Below are positions 34,150 to 42,573 of a stretch of 64,000 bases of DNA, in pieces (the first letter of the stretch is position 1; each line of letters starts with the position of its first letter). The stretch comes from Nocardioides iriomotensis (GTDB lineage: Bacteria > Actinomycetota > Actinomycetes > Propionibacteriales > Nocardioidaceae), in NCBI RefSeq assembly GCF_004168035.1, contig NZ_SDPU01000034.1:62001-126000 (forward strand), given 5' to 3'. Under the pieces are notes generated by a model. The model saw only the letters and a list, made by a program, of their open reading frames with translations, searched no databases and had not been told where the DNA came from. A program made the translations under genes and the position numbers.

Positions 34150-35363
34150 GACGCGACCCGCTCGAACACCGCGGCCAGGCCCTGCCCGCCGCCGATGCAC
34201 ATGGTCTCGACGCCGTACCGTGCCTCGCGGCGGTGCATCTCGTAGGCCATCGTGGCGAGGATCCGGGCGCCGGTGGCGCCGACCGGGTGGCCGAGCGAGA
34301 TGCCGGAGCCGTTGGGGTTGAGCCGCTCGTCGGTCGGGTCGACCTTCCACTCGCGCAGGCAGGCGAGCACCTGCGCCGCGAACGCCTCGTTGAGCTCGAT
34401 CAGGTCCAGGTCGTCGAGGGTCAGCCCGGCCCGGTCGAGCGCCGCGGCGACGGAGGGGACGGGGCCGATGCCCATCACCTCGGGACCGACGCCCGCGACC
34501 GCCCACGAGCGCAGCGCGAGCAGCGGCCGGAGCCCGCGCCGGTCGGCCTCCTCGCGGGTGGTGACGACGCACATCGCGGCTCCGTCGTTCTGGCCGCTGG
34601 CGTTGCCGGCGGTGACGGTCGACTCGGGGTCGATCTTCTGGCGCACGGGTCGGAGGCCGGCGAGCTGCTCCAGGGTGGTGTCGGGGCGCGGGTGCTCGTC
34701 GCGGTCGACCACGACGTCGGGCTTGCCGCGGCGGCCGGGCACCGTGACGGGGACGAGCTCGTCGGCGAACCGGCCCGCGTCGTGCGCGGCGGCGGCGCGC
34801 TGCTGGGAGCGCACGCTGAGCTCGTCCTGCTCCTCGCGGGAGATGGCGTACTCGCGGCGGAGGTTCTCCGCGGTCTCGAGCATGCCGCCGGGCACCGGGT
34901 GGTGCCGGCCGCCGGCGGTCTCGCGGGCGCGGTCGAGGCGGTCCATCAGGTCGATGCCGCCCTGCCGGACGCCGGTGCGCAGACCGAGCGCGTAGTGCTC
35001 CACCTGCGACATCGACTCGGCCCCGCCGGCGACGACGAGCCGGGCCGCTCCGGTCGCGACCTGGCCGGCGGCGTACAGCACGGCCTGGAGACCGGAGCCG
35101 CAGCGCCGGTCGAGCTGGAGGCCGGGCACGCCGGTGCCGAGCCCGGCGTCGAGCGCAGCCACCCGGCCGATCGCGGGCGACTCGCCGCTGGGGTAGCACT
35201 GGCCCAGCACGACGTCGTCGACGTCGCCCTCCTGCAGCCCGGTGCGGCGGACGAGCTCGCCGAGCAGTCCGGAGGCGAGGTCGGTGGCGCTCAGCGACGC
35301 AAGCGCGCCGCCGTAGCGTCCGACCGGGGTGCGGACGGGCTCACAGATCACGACGTCGGTCAT
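34146..35363 (-). CDS. pcaF: 3-Oxoadipyl-CoA thiolase
   Basis: 405 residues of the thiolase family. It splits beta-ketoadipyl-CoA to succinyl-CoA and acetyl-CoA. The nucleophilic cysteine is in LDRRCGSGLQAV, the catalytic histidine in NPNGSGISLGHPVGATG and the second cysteine in ETMCIGGGQG. The ATG at 35363 is chosen; a GTG three codons upstream (35372) is in frame. First gene of the pcaF-D-I-J operon and divergent from a LysR gene. Confidence 0.93.
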   Translation of the reverse strand: MTDVVICEPVRTPVGRYGGALASLSATDLASGLLGELVRRTGLQEGDVDDVVLGQCYPSGESPAIGRVAALDAGLGTGVPGLQLDRRCGSGLQAVLYAAGQVATGAARLVVAGGAESMSQVEHYALGLRTGVRQGGIDLMDRLDRARETAGGRHHPVPGGMLETAENLRREYAISREEQDELSVRSQQRAAAAHDAGRFADELVPVTVPGRRGKPDVVVDRDEHPRPDTTLEQLAGLRPVRQKIDPESTVTAGNASGQNDGAAMCVVTTREEADRRGLRPLLALRSWAVAGVGPEVMGIGPVPSVAAALDRAGLTLDDLDLIELNEAFAAQVLACLREWKVDPTDERLNPNGSGISLGHPVGATGARILATMAYEMHRREARYGVETMCIGGGQGLAAVFERVAS

Positions 35364-35441
35364 GGGGTCCACGCTAGGCCGGATCGCTGATATGGAGAAG
35401 TATCTGTTTCGCCGCTATTGAGACTCTGCGAGTATGAACGA
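35364..35441. promoter_or_regulatory. Divergent pcaF/LysR promoter region
   Basis: A 78-base gap, visibly less G+C-rich than the genes. GATA (35389-35392) and TATC (35401-35404) flank TGGAGAAG as a short inverted repeat that could be part of a LysR box. No clear -35/-10 pairs are assigned. Confidence 0.4.
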
Positions 35442-36323
35442 ATGGAGCTCCGCCACCTGCGCTACTTCGTCGCCGTCGCCGAGGAGCGTCACTTCGGCCG
35501 CGCCGCCGAGCGGCTGCACATGGCCCAGCCGCCGCTGTCGCAGCAGATCCGCCGGCTCGAGGACGAGCTGGGCGTGCGGCTGCTCGACCGGACCACCCGG
35601 CGGGTCGAGCTCACCGCGGCCGGCTCCGCCTACCTCGTCCGGGCGCGTGCGCTCCTCGCCGGTGTGGACGACGCGGGCGAGGAGGTGCGCCGGGTGGCCG
35701 CGGGCCTGAAGGGCCGCCTCGTGGTCGGCTGCGTCGGCTCGGCGACATACAGCCTGCTGCCGGCCCTCGCGCGCCGGCTCCACGAGGAGCTGCCGGACGT
35801 CGACGTCTCGTTCCGCGGCGAGATGCTCGGGCCCCAGCAGGCGGCCGCGCTGCTCGACCGGGAGATCGACCTGGCGCTGCTCCGGCCGCCGGTCGACGAG
35901 CCGTCCCTGCGGCTGAGCCGGGTGCGCGAGGAGCGGCTGATCGTGGCGCTGCCCGACGGGCACCGGCTCGCGTCGCGCCGCCGTCTCGGCGTGTCGGACC
36001 TGCGCGGTGAGGACCTGGTCGTGCACACCGCGCGCGGCTCGGTGATGTACGGCGCGGTCGTGGCGCTGTGCCGTGAGGCGGGGTTCGAGCCGCGCATCCG
36101 GCACGAGGTCGCGGAGACCTCGACGCTCGTGACGTTCGTGGCGGCCGGCCTCGGCGTGGCCGTGGTGCCCGAGCCGGTCTCGGAGCTGGGGATCCGGGGG
36201 ACGACGTACCGGCCGCTCGTCGCCCGCGACGCGCGGATCGACCTGGTGGCGGCGGTGCGTGCCGACGACGACTCGCCGGCGCTGGCCCGAGCCCAGGAGG
36301 TGCTCGCGGCGCTCGTCGGCTAG
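35442..36323 (+). CDS. LysR-family regulator next to pcaFDIJ
   Basis: 293 residues. The winged HTH (1-60) opening MELRHLRYFVAVAEERHFG is close to the catR product at 22126-23043. The effector domain is about 90-285, with VGCVGSATYSLLPALAR and TFVAAGLGVAVVPEPV. The divergent position suggests it controls pcaFDIJ, perhaps with beta-ketoadipate or muconate as ligand. The ATG at 35442 gives the canonical LysR N-terminus; an ATG at 35418 would add eight unusual residues. Confidence 0.85.
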   Translation: MELRHLRYFVAVAEERHFGRAAERLHMAQPPLSQQIRRLEDELGVRLLDRTTRRVELTAAGSAYLVRARALLAGVDDAGEEVRRVAAGLKGRLVVGCVGSATYSLLPALARRLHEELPDVDVSFRGEMLGPQQAAALLDREIDLALLRPPVDEPSLRLSRVREERLIVALPDGHRLASRRRLGVSDLRGEDLVVHTARGSVMYGAVVALCREAGFEPRIRHEVAETSTLVTFVAAGLGVAVVPEPVSELGIRGTTYRPLVARDARIDLVAAVRADDDSPALARAQEVLAALVG

Positions 36324-36335
36324 GACAGCGCCTGG

Positions 36336-36671
36336 TCAGCCTGGCTGCGCACCGATGATGGGATCGAGGTCAGCACCGACCACGTCGTAGTGGTCGGCGT
36401 GGGAGTCCTTCTCGGCGAGGAGGTCGTCGTCGCCCGGGTAGAACTTCGCCCGTCCGGGGTCGTCACCGGCGAACGCCTTGACGGCGTCCATCGAGGTCCA
36501 CAGGGAGACCGTGGTCACCTCGACCAGGTCGCCCCGCTGGCGCCGGAGCACCAGGACTCCGAGGTTGCCGGGGGTCTCGCGGTAGTCGCGGACCCCGGTG
36601 TCGTCCTGGTGCCGGAGGTACGCCTCGGCATCCTCCGGTCGGACGGCGCCTCGCCACGTGCGCAGGATCAT
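36336..36671 (-). CDS. Small ABM-like hypothetical protein
   Basis: 111 residues. The pattern MILRTWRGAV-EDAEAYLRHQ, then VRDYRETPGNLGVLVLRRQRGDLVEVTTVSLWTSMDAVKAFAG, is that of small dimeric alpha/beta-barrel proteins (antibiotic biosynthesis monooxygenase/NIPSNAP type). These can be oxygenases or stress proteins, so no specific reaction is claimed. It is convergent with the LysR gene (12-base gap) and 39 bases downstream of the DUF1015 gene. Confidence 0.7.
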   Translation of the reverse strand: MILRTWRGAVRPEDAEAYLRHQDDTGVRDYRETPGNLGVLVLRRQRGDLVEVTTVSLWTSMDAVKAFAGDDPGRAKFYPGDDDLLAEKDSHADHYDVVGADLDPIIGAQPG

Positions 36672-36710
36672 CGGCCTCTCCTCTCGTGTCGGGTCAGGTG
36701 GTGGTCCGCA

Positions 36711-37799
36711 TCAGAGCTGGAAGATCCCGGCGCACGGCTTCGGCGCGAAGTAGGTCGACTTCGGCGGCATCACCTGGCCGAGGTCCGCGACCTCGGTGAG
36801 CGCCCGGAGCGCCGGCGGGCGGAGCAGGAAGAGCGCGCCGCCGTCGGCGTCGCAGCGGGCGACGAGGGCGTCGAGCGCGACGTGGTCGGGGTGCACCTCG
36901 AGCCGGGGATCGCCGGGCCCGTCGATGCCGAGGGCGGGGCCGAGGAGACGGTCCTGGAGGAGCGTCACGTCGAGGCCGGCCACCCCGTGGGCACGCTCGG
37001 CGCCGACGGCGAGGTGGTGCCAGCGTCCGGCGACGTACAGGTCGACGCCGTCCGTCCCGGACGGTCCGGTGGTGGCGGTGACGGTGAAGCGGGTCGCGGC
37101 CGCGGCGAGCAGCGCGTCGCCGTCGACCGGACCGACGACGCGGCGGTGGAACGACGACAGGGCGAGCCCGTCCAGGGGGTAGAGCACGCACAGCACCCCG
37201 GCGTCGGCCGGATGGCCCGCGGTGTCCCAGGCTCGCAGCCGGGCGGCCACCCGGTGGTGCCCGTCGGCGACGTAGTGCACGCCCTCGCCGAGCGGGGCGA
37301 GGAGCCCGGCGGCCTGCGGCTCGGCGTGGACCTGCCACAGCGTGTGCTCGAGCCCGTCGGGTCCCGCGAAGTCGAGCAGCGGCTCGCCGCGCACGACGTC
37401 GTCGACGCGCGCCGCGAACGACGCCCCGCAGCCGTGCAGCAGGGCGACGGGCTCGGCACGCCCGGGTTGGTCGGCGTACACGGAGACCAGGGCGTCGACG
37501 CGGTGCGGCTCGACGGCCTCGTGGCCGCGCACGCGGCCCTCGGCGAACGAGCGGAGGGCGACGTCGGCGACGACCCCGACGTGGTCGGTGCCGGCCCGGC
37601 GGATCCGGTAGACGTAGACGGCCCGGGTCGCGGGGGAGTACGCCGACGGGGGCAGGTCGACCGACGGGCGGTCGCGCTGCAGGTGCAGCGCGTCCACCAT
37701 CGGGGTGACGGCCCGAGCGGCCCACTCCTGCCGGACCACGCGCGCCGTGAAGGGGCGGACCGGGCCCGGGGCGCCGCCCGCGTCGGCGGCAGCCGTCAT
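36711..37799 (-). CDS. DUF1015-family protein
   Basis: 362 residues. It has the DUF1015 landmarks: RPFTARVVRQEWAARA near the start, SPATRAVYVYRI, the histidine motif YVADGHHRVAAR in the middle, FHRRVVGPVD, and the conserved tail MPPKSTYFAPKPCAGIF. The DUF1015 family has no established reaction; members are often next to serA, as here. The start ATG overlaps the serA stop by four bases (37796-37799), so it is translationally coupled to serine biosynthesis. A phosphoserine-related role is plausible but unproven. Confidence 0.85.
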   Translation of the reverse strand: MTAAADAGGAPGPVRPFTARVVRQEWAARAVTPMVDALHLQRDRPSVDLPPSAYSPATRAVYVYRIRRAGTDHVGVVADVALRSFAEGRVRGHEAVEPHRVDALVSVYADQPGRAEPVALLHGCGASFAARVDDVVRGEPLLDFAGPDGLEHTLWQVHAEPQAAGLLAPLGEGVHYVADGHHRVAARLRAWDTAGHPADAGVLCVLYPLDGLALSSFHRRVVGPVDGDALLAAAATRFTVTATTGPSGTDGVDLYVAGRWHHLAVGAERAHGVAGLDVTLLQDRLLGPALGIDGPGDPRLEVHPDHVALDALVARCDADGGALFLLRPPALRALTEVADLGQVMPPKSTYFAPKPCAGIFQL

Positions 37800-39010
37800 G
37801 CGCTGTCGATGGTGGTGGAGGAGACGCCGAGCACGTCCGACGAGGCCCCGAGCTCGGCGACGAGGTCGTCGGTGACCACACCGTCGACGTCGATGGTCGC
37901 GACGGCCGCGTCACCGCCGCGGAAGACCCGGTTCTGCATCTGCTCGACGTTGAGCCCCTTGCGGCTGAGCAGGTCGAGCACGCGGGCCAGGACGCCCACC
38001 CGGTCGAGGTGCCGGACGGTCAGGGTCGAGGACCCGATCCGGCTCGGAGTGAGGTTCACGCAGTGCGGCGGCTCGCCCCGGACGAAGGCGTCCACGATCT
38101 CGACGACGCCGTCGGCGATGGCGTCCTGGGCCTGCTGGGTGGACGCCCCGATGTGGTGCGTGCCGACGACGCGCGGGTGCTGCGCGAGCCGGGAGGTCCA
38201 CTCGGCCTGGCCGCTGCCCGGCTCGTCGGCGTAGACGTCCAGCCCGGCGCGCAGGTCCTTCTCGTCGAGCGCCTCCAGCAGCGCGTCCTCGTCGACGAGC
38301 TCGCCGCGCGAGGTGTTGAGCAGCACGGCGCCCGGCTTCATCAGCGAGAGGAAGTCCTTGTCGACCAGCCCGACGGTGTCCGGGCTCGACGGCAGGTGCA
38401 GGGTCACCACGTCGCAGGCGGGCAGCAGGTCCTCGAGGGTCTCGACGGTCCGCACCCGCAGCTCCTCCAGGCGCGCGGTGGTGCGGGCGCTCCGGCCGGG
38501 CTTGCTCAGCGCCATGACGTGCATCCCGAAGGCGGCGGCGCGCTGGGCCACCTCCAGCCCGATCGAGCCGAGGCCCAGCACGCCGATCGTGGCGCCGTAC
38601 AGCCCCTGCGCCGCGCTGTAGCTCTTCTTGTCCCAGCGCCCGGCCCGCAGGTCCACCGTGCCGTCGACGATTCGCCGGTCGACGGCGAGCAGCAGGCCCA
38701 GGGTCAGCTCGGCGACGGCGATCGCGTTGCGGCCGGGCAGGTTGGCGACCAGCACGCCGCGGGCGGCGGCGGTGGCGGTGTCGATGGTGTTGGTGCCGGC
38801 GCCGGCGCGGATCACCAGGGCGAGCCGGTCCGCGCCCTCGAACACCTCCGCCCCGACCTTGGTGCTGCGCACCACCAGCACGTCGAACCCGGCCACCCGG
38901 GCGGCCAGGTCACCGGCCTGCAGGGTGGGCTCGACCACGCAGGTGTGGCCGCGGGCCTCCAGGTCGGTGACGGTCGACTTCCCGACGGAATCGGCAAAGA
39001 GCACACGCAT
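37796..39010 (-). CDS. serA: D-3-phosphoglycerate dehydrogenase-like protein with ACT domain
   Basis: 404 residues of the D-2-hydroxyacid dehydrogenase family. It is expected to oxidise 3-phosphoglycerate to 3-phosphohydroxypyruvate, the first step of serine synthesis. The NAD motif is GLGSIG (about 148-153). The catalytic Arg is in NTSRGELVDEDAL, the Glu follows in DVYADEP, and the His is in THHIGAST. A C-terminal ACT-type domain starts near residue 325 (TVRHLDRVGVLARVLDLLSRK). The ATG at 39010 follows GGAGGTCAAC. It lies beside the one-carbon genes, where serine/glycine interconversion would use methylene-THF. It is shorter than the 520-residue SerA of many actinobacteria, so a related hydroxyacid substrate is possible. 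Confidence 0.82.
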   Translation of the reverse strand: MRVLFADSVGKSTVTDLEARGHTCVVEPTLQAGDLAARVAGFDVLVVRSTKVGAEVFEGADRLALVIRAGAGTNTIDTATAAARGVLVANLPGRNAIAVAELTLGLLLAVDRRIVDGTVDLRAGRWDKKSYSAAQGLYGATIGVLGLGSIGLEVAQRAAAFGMHVMALSKPGRSARTTARLEELRVRTVETLEDLLPACDVVTLHLPSSPDTVGLVDKDFLSLMKPGAVLLNTSRGELVDEDALLEALDEKDLRAGLDVYADEPGSGQAEWTSRLAQHPRVVGTHHIGASTQQAQDAIADGVVEIVDAFVRGEPPHCVNLTPSRIGSSTLTVRHLDRVGVLARVLDLLSRKGLNVEQMQNRVFRGGDAAVATIDVDGVVTDDLVAELGASSDVLGVSSTTIDSA

Positions 39011-39078
39011 GTTGACCTCCGCCGGCCACACGGCCGGATCGCTCGGACCAACGGTGCCCGGAGGCCACCCCGAGGCTC

Positions 39079-39130
39079 TTGGCCGGGCCCGCGCCGACAG
39101 GCTACGCTGCGAATCGGTTGATGCGCATCA
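39079..39130 (+). promoter_or_regulatory. Putative metF promoter with palindromic operator
   Basis: TTGGCC (39079-39084) and TACGCT (39103-39108) are 18 bases apart and read as -35 and -10. The perfect 12-base palindrome TGATGCGCATCA (39119-39130) starts where transcription should begin, a typical repressor position. It does not match the three IclR-type motifs elsewhere in the window. Confidence 0.5.
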
Positions 39131-39146
39131 CGAAACGAGTTCCTCC

Positions 39147-39992
39147 ATGCGCAACAGGCGTCATGCTGAGCTGCTGGCCCGCCTCGTCGCGGACGCCCGC
39201 TACGAGGTGCTGCCCACACCCTCGGTCGAGGACACCGTCCTGACCCACCTGCCGCGCGAACGCGTCATCACCGTGACAGCGTCGCCCGGCAAGGGGCTGG
39301 GCGCCACCCTCGACCTCGCCGAACGCCTGGCCGGGCACGGCTATCTCGTGGTGCCGCACCTCGCGGCCCGGATGGTGCACGGCCGCGGCGAGCTCGCGGA
39401 GATCTGCGAGCGGCTCACCGGCAAGGGGATCGCCCGGGTGTTCGTGCCCGGGGGTGACGCCGAGGCGGACGGCACCTATCCCGACGCGCTGAGCCTGCTG
39501 GAGGACCTGGCCGACCTCGGCCGGCCGTTCTCGCACGTCGGCATCGCCGGCTACCCGGAGTCGCACCCGACCATCCACGACGACCTCACCGTGCAGTCGA
39601 TGTGGGACAAGCGCCGCTACGCCACCCACGTCGTCAGCAACCTGACCTTCGACCCCGGCACGATCCGGGTCTGGGTCCGCCGGATGCGCGACCGGGGCAT
39701 CACGATGCCGCTTCTGCTCGGCCTCCCGGGTCCGGTCGAGCGCACCAAGCTGCTCGCCATGGCGACCAAGATCGGCGTGGGGGAGTCCACGCGGTTCCTG
39801 GTCAAGCACAAGGGGACGCTGGCCCGGCTGGCCGCGCCCGGCGGCTTCACCGGCGAGCGGTTCCTGGAGCAGTGCGCACCCGCGCTCGCGATGCCCGACG
39901 CCAACGTCGCCGGGCTGCACGTCTTCACGTTCAACCAGATCGAGGCGACCGAGACCTGGCGCAACGACCTGCTGCACCAGCTGACGCGGTGA
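39147..39992 (+). CDS. MetF-like methylenetetrahydrofolate reductase
   Basis: 281 residues, TIM-barrel, of the MTHFR family. The N-terminal half has RVITVTASPGKGLGATLDLAERLAGHGYLVVPHLAARMVHG. Then follow ARVFVPGGDAEADGTYPDAL and VGIAGYPESHPTIHDDLTVQSMWDKRRY, comparable to the substrate and flavin region of MetF. C-terminal HVFTFNQIEATETWR has the family's FTFN pattern. In methyl-THF catabolism it would oxidise methyl-THF to methylene-THF, fitting the corrinoid methyltransferase genes beside it. It is a divergent member and its electron partner is not visible. Start ATG 39147; no strong ribosome site. Divergent from serA. Confidence 0.8.
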   Translation: MRNRRHAELLARLVADARYEVLPTPSVEDTVLTHLPRERVITVTASPGKGLGATLDLAERLAGHGYLVVPHLAARMVHGRGELAEICERLTGKGIARVFVPGGDAEADGTYPDALSLLEDLADLGRPFSHVGIAGYPESHPTIHDDLTVQSMWDKRRYATHVVSNLTFDPGTIRVWVRRMRDRGITMPLLLGLPGPVERTKLLAMATKIGVGESTRFLVKHKGTLARLAAPGGFTGERFLEQCAPALAMPDANVAGLHVFTFNQIEATETWRNDLLHQLTR

Positions 39993-40013
39993 CGCGCTGA
40001 CGCGTCGACGCGC
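39982..40013. repeat. Four tandem 8-base TGACGCGN units
   Basis: TGACGCGG, TGACGCGC, TGACGCGT, CGACGCGC follow without gaps. The first is in the end of the metF-like gene, the second holds its stop codon, and 40001-40012 is the palindrome CGCGTCGACGCG. It may act as a terminator-like structure between two convergent genes. Confidence 0.6.
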
Positions 40014-40018
40014 GGGAG

Positions 40019-40678
40019 TCAGGCGCCGAGGGCGGCGGCCAGGGACCGCTCCAGGCCGGCGTCGCCGGTCTCCAGCACGGTCAGCGGCAGGCCGAGCCGC
40101 TGCGCCGCGTCGTCGGCCAGCGCACGCAGCTCGTCGTCGGGGTCCTGGGCCAGCCAGACCACCCGCGTGTAGTGCCCGAAGTACGCGTCGTGCAGCTCCG
40201 GCCACCGGTCGAGGCCGAGCTCCTGCTCGACCGTCCGGGCGAACGAGCGCACCAGGAAGTCGGTGAGCAGGTAGGTCCCGGGCTGCTCGGCGAAGAACCG
40301 CTCGATCCGCTCGGCCCCGCCGTACACGTCGTAGCAGTGCAGCCCCTCGAGCCGGGTCAGCCCGAGCTCGGCGCAGACGGTGTCGAGGGCGCCGTAGGTG
40401 CCGCAGTCGGCGTACCCCACCACGACCCGCTGGTACGACGCCCGCAGTCCCTCGGTTGCGCGACGCACCTCGTCGGCGATCCGCTCGGGCCGGTTGTGCA
40501 GCAGCGGTGGCAACGGGTGCACGTCGAGCGGCCACCCGCGGCGCGTCGCGATCCGGGCGGCGTGCTGGGCGATCGCGCCGCAGGCCACGAGCGCGGTGCG
40601 GTCGGTGCGGTCAGTCCGCGAAGGCCAGCTGCTCGACGAACCGGTCGTTGAAGTCGGCGCAGTCGGAGAGCTCGACAT
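40019..40678 (-). CDS. DUF1638-family protein
   Basis: 219 residues. The core (about 30-205) has [12 protein letters not shown], the [33 protein letters not shown] segment with a conserved Asp/Cys/Gly-Thr patch, [37 protein letters not shown] and [14 protein letters not shown]1638 proteins often neighbour corrinoid methyltransferases (MttB clusters), as here. Its biochemical role is not established. The ATG at 40678 lies inside the RamA-like gene (68-base overlap) and is preceded by AGGAGGTGACCT. The first about 28 residues are low-complexity Ser/Thr. A GTG at 40588 is the only other in-frame start and has no ribosome site. Confidence 0.8.
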   Translation of the reverse strand: MSSSPTAPTSTTGSSSSWPSRTDRTDRTALVACGAIAQHAARIATRRGWPLDVHPLPPLLHNRPERIADEVRRATEGLRASYQRVVVGYADCGTYGALDTVCAELGLTRLEGLHCYDVYGGAERIERFFAEQPGTYLLTDFLVRSFARTVEQELGLDRWPELHDAYFGHYTRVVWLAQDPDDELRALADDAAQRLGLPLTVLETGDAGLERSLAAALGA

Positions 40679-42554
40679 AGGTCACCTCCTCGGTCAGCGC
40701 CGTCGCGCCGGCCCGCTCGCGCAGGGAGAGCAGGGACATCTTCGCGCCCTCGCCGGCCACGTTGCCGGCCGAGACGATGCGCAGCACGGGCAGCTTGGGC
40801 ACCAGCCCGATGCGGACGGCGGAGGCGGGGGAGAGGTAGCTGCCGAACGAGCCGGCCATCAGCACCTGCTGCACGTCGCGCGGCTCGAGGTCGAGCTCCT
40901 CGAGCAGTAGCGACCAGCCTGTCGAGATCGCGGCCTTCGCGAACTGCAGCTCGCGCACGTCGCGCTGTGACAGCACGACGCAGTCGGTGGGCTCGGCGTC
41001 GGGGGCGGGCCGGTGCAGCACGAAGACCCGCTCCTCGCCGATCCTGGTGAGCCGGTCGGCGAGCGCGGGCGCGACCTCCTTGGCGTCCGCGTCGGGCACG
41101 AAGCGGCCGGAGCCGTCGAGCAGGCCGACCTTGACCAGCTCGGCGACCGCGTCGACGAGCCCGGAGCCGCACAGGCCCCTGGGCTCGACGTCGCCGATCA
41201 CGCCGAGCTCGACCGTCTCGCCGAGCTTGACGACCTCGATCGCGCCGTCGGCGGCCCGCATCCCGCAGCGGATCGCACCGCCTTCGAAGGCGGGGCCGGC
41301 CGGTGCGGCGGTGGAGACGATCCTGTCGCCGTCGCTGAGCACGATCTCGCAGTTGGTGCCGACGTCGATGAGCAGCCGGGTGCGCTTGTCCCGGTCCATG
41401 CCGGTGGCCAGCATCCCGGCCACGATGTCGCCGCCGACGTAGGCGCCGAGCGCCGGGAAGATCGCGGCCCGGGCGCGCGGGTGCAGGCGCAGGCCGAGGT
41501 CGGTGGCGAGCACGACCGGCGGGTGCGCGGCCGCCATCACGAACGGCGCGACGCCGATCGGCTCGGGCTCGATGCCCAGCGCCAGCGCGGTCATCGTCGC
41601 GTTGCCGGCGAGCGCGACCTCGTAGACGTGGGCGGGGTCGACGCCGCCCTCCTCGCACACCTGGGCGGCCAGCGTGGACAGGGTGTCGGCGGAGGCCTGC
41701 TGCAGCCGGCCGAGCGTGTCGGGGTCGAGCATCGTCGCGCTGATCCGGGTGATGACGTCGCCGCCGAACGGCTGCTGCTGGTTGAGCATCGACGCGACGG
41801 CGACCGGCGTGCCGGTGGTGACGTCGAGGAGCGTCGCGACGACGGTGGTGGTGCCGAGGTCGAACGCGATGGCGTACTGCGTGCCGGTGGTGTCGCCGGG
41901 CTCCACGTCGAGCAGCGCCTCGTCGACGATGACGGCGGTGACCTTGAAGTCGGCCTTGCGCAGCACGCTCGGCAGCCGGCGCAGGACGTGCAGGTCCGGC
42001 TCGGGCTCGAGGTCGTCGATCGCGTCGAGCACGCGGGCCAGGTCGGTGCGCTGGTCGGCGAGGGTCGGCTCGTCGAGCTCGACGTACCGCTTCTGGATGG
42101 CGGGCCGGAGGATCACCTGCCGGCCGACGCCGACGGTGGCCGCCTTGGGCCGGGTGGTCAGCGGTGGCACGTCGACGGCCAGGTCGCGGGTGGCGTTGAC
42201 GAGGCAGGCCAGGCGCCAGCCGTCGTCGAGCTGCTCGCGGCTGAACGTCTTCACGTCGTGCCGGGTGATCGGGGCGCCGCCCTCGACCCGCACCTTGCAC
42301 TTGTGGCAGGTGCCGTGGCCGCCGCAGGTGGAGTCGATCGCGATGCCGTTCCACGACGCGGAGTCGAACACCGTCACGCCCGGGGGCACCCGGACCTGCC
42401 GCTGCACGGTGCGCGCCGGGTCGGGGTCGAGCACGGTGAACGACAGCGAGACGCGGCCGGTGCCGTCGTGCTGCGTGGCCTCGGCCCCGCGCGCGGGGAG
42501 CAGCCCCTCACGTCGTACGGCGTCGAGGTCGACGTCGGGGACGCCGTCCGTCAT
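40611..42554 (-). CDS. RamA-like corrinoid activation protein ([2Fe-2S]/ASKHA ATPase)
   Basis: 647 residues. An N-terminal plant-type [2Fe-2S] domain carries C77, C83, C86, C117 ([10 protein letters not shown]). A linker follows, and then a large ATP-dependent ASKHA-fold domain from about 225: [69 protein letters not shown], and [10 protein letters not shown]. Such reductive activases use ATP and an electron to return inactive Co(II) corrinoid to Co(I). It belongs with the corrinoid protein and methyltransferases in the same operon. Its 3' end contains the strong ribosome site of the DUF1638 gene. Confidence 0.9.
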   Translation of the reverse strand: MTDGVPDVDLDAVRREGLLPARGAEATQHDGTGRVSLSFTVLDPDPARTVQRQVRVPPGVTVFDSASWNGIAIDSTCGGHGTCHKCKVRVEGGAPITRHDVKTFSREQLDDGWRLACLVNATRDLAVDVPPLTTRPKAATVGVGRQVILRPAIQKRYVELDEPTLADQRTDLARVLDAIDDLEPEPDLHVLRRLPSVLRKADFKVTAVIVDEALLDVEPGDTTGTQYAIAFDLGTTTVVATLLDVTTGTPVAVASMLNQQQPFGGDVITRISATMLDPDTLGRLQQASADTLSTLAAQVCEEGGVDPAHVYEVALAGNATMTALALGIEPEPIGVAPFVMAAAHPPVVLATDLGLRLHPRARAAIFPALGAYVGGDIVAGMLATGMDRDKRTRLLIDVGTNCEIVLSDGDRIVSTAAPAGPAFEGGAIRCGMRAADGAIEVVKLGETVELGVIGDVEPRGLCGSGLVDAVAELVKVGLLDGSGRFVPDADAKEVAPALADRLTRIGEERVFVLHRPAPDAEPTDCVVLSQRDVRELQFAKAAISTGWSLLLEELDLEPRDVQQVLMAGSFGSYLSPASAVRIGLVPKLPVLRIVSAGNVAGEGAKMSLLSLRERAGATALTEEVTYVELSDCADFNDRFVEQLAFAD

Positions 42555-42573
42555 GCGGCCTCCCAGGTGGTGG

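Noticed and set aside
35418-35441. Eight extra N-terminal codons of the second LysR gene
   Set aside because: The ATG at 35442 gives the canonical LysR start seen also in catR; the upstream ATG adds a Cys/Glu-rich stretch with no homology.
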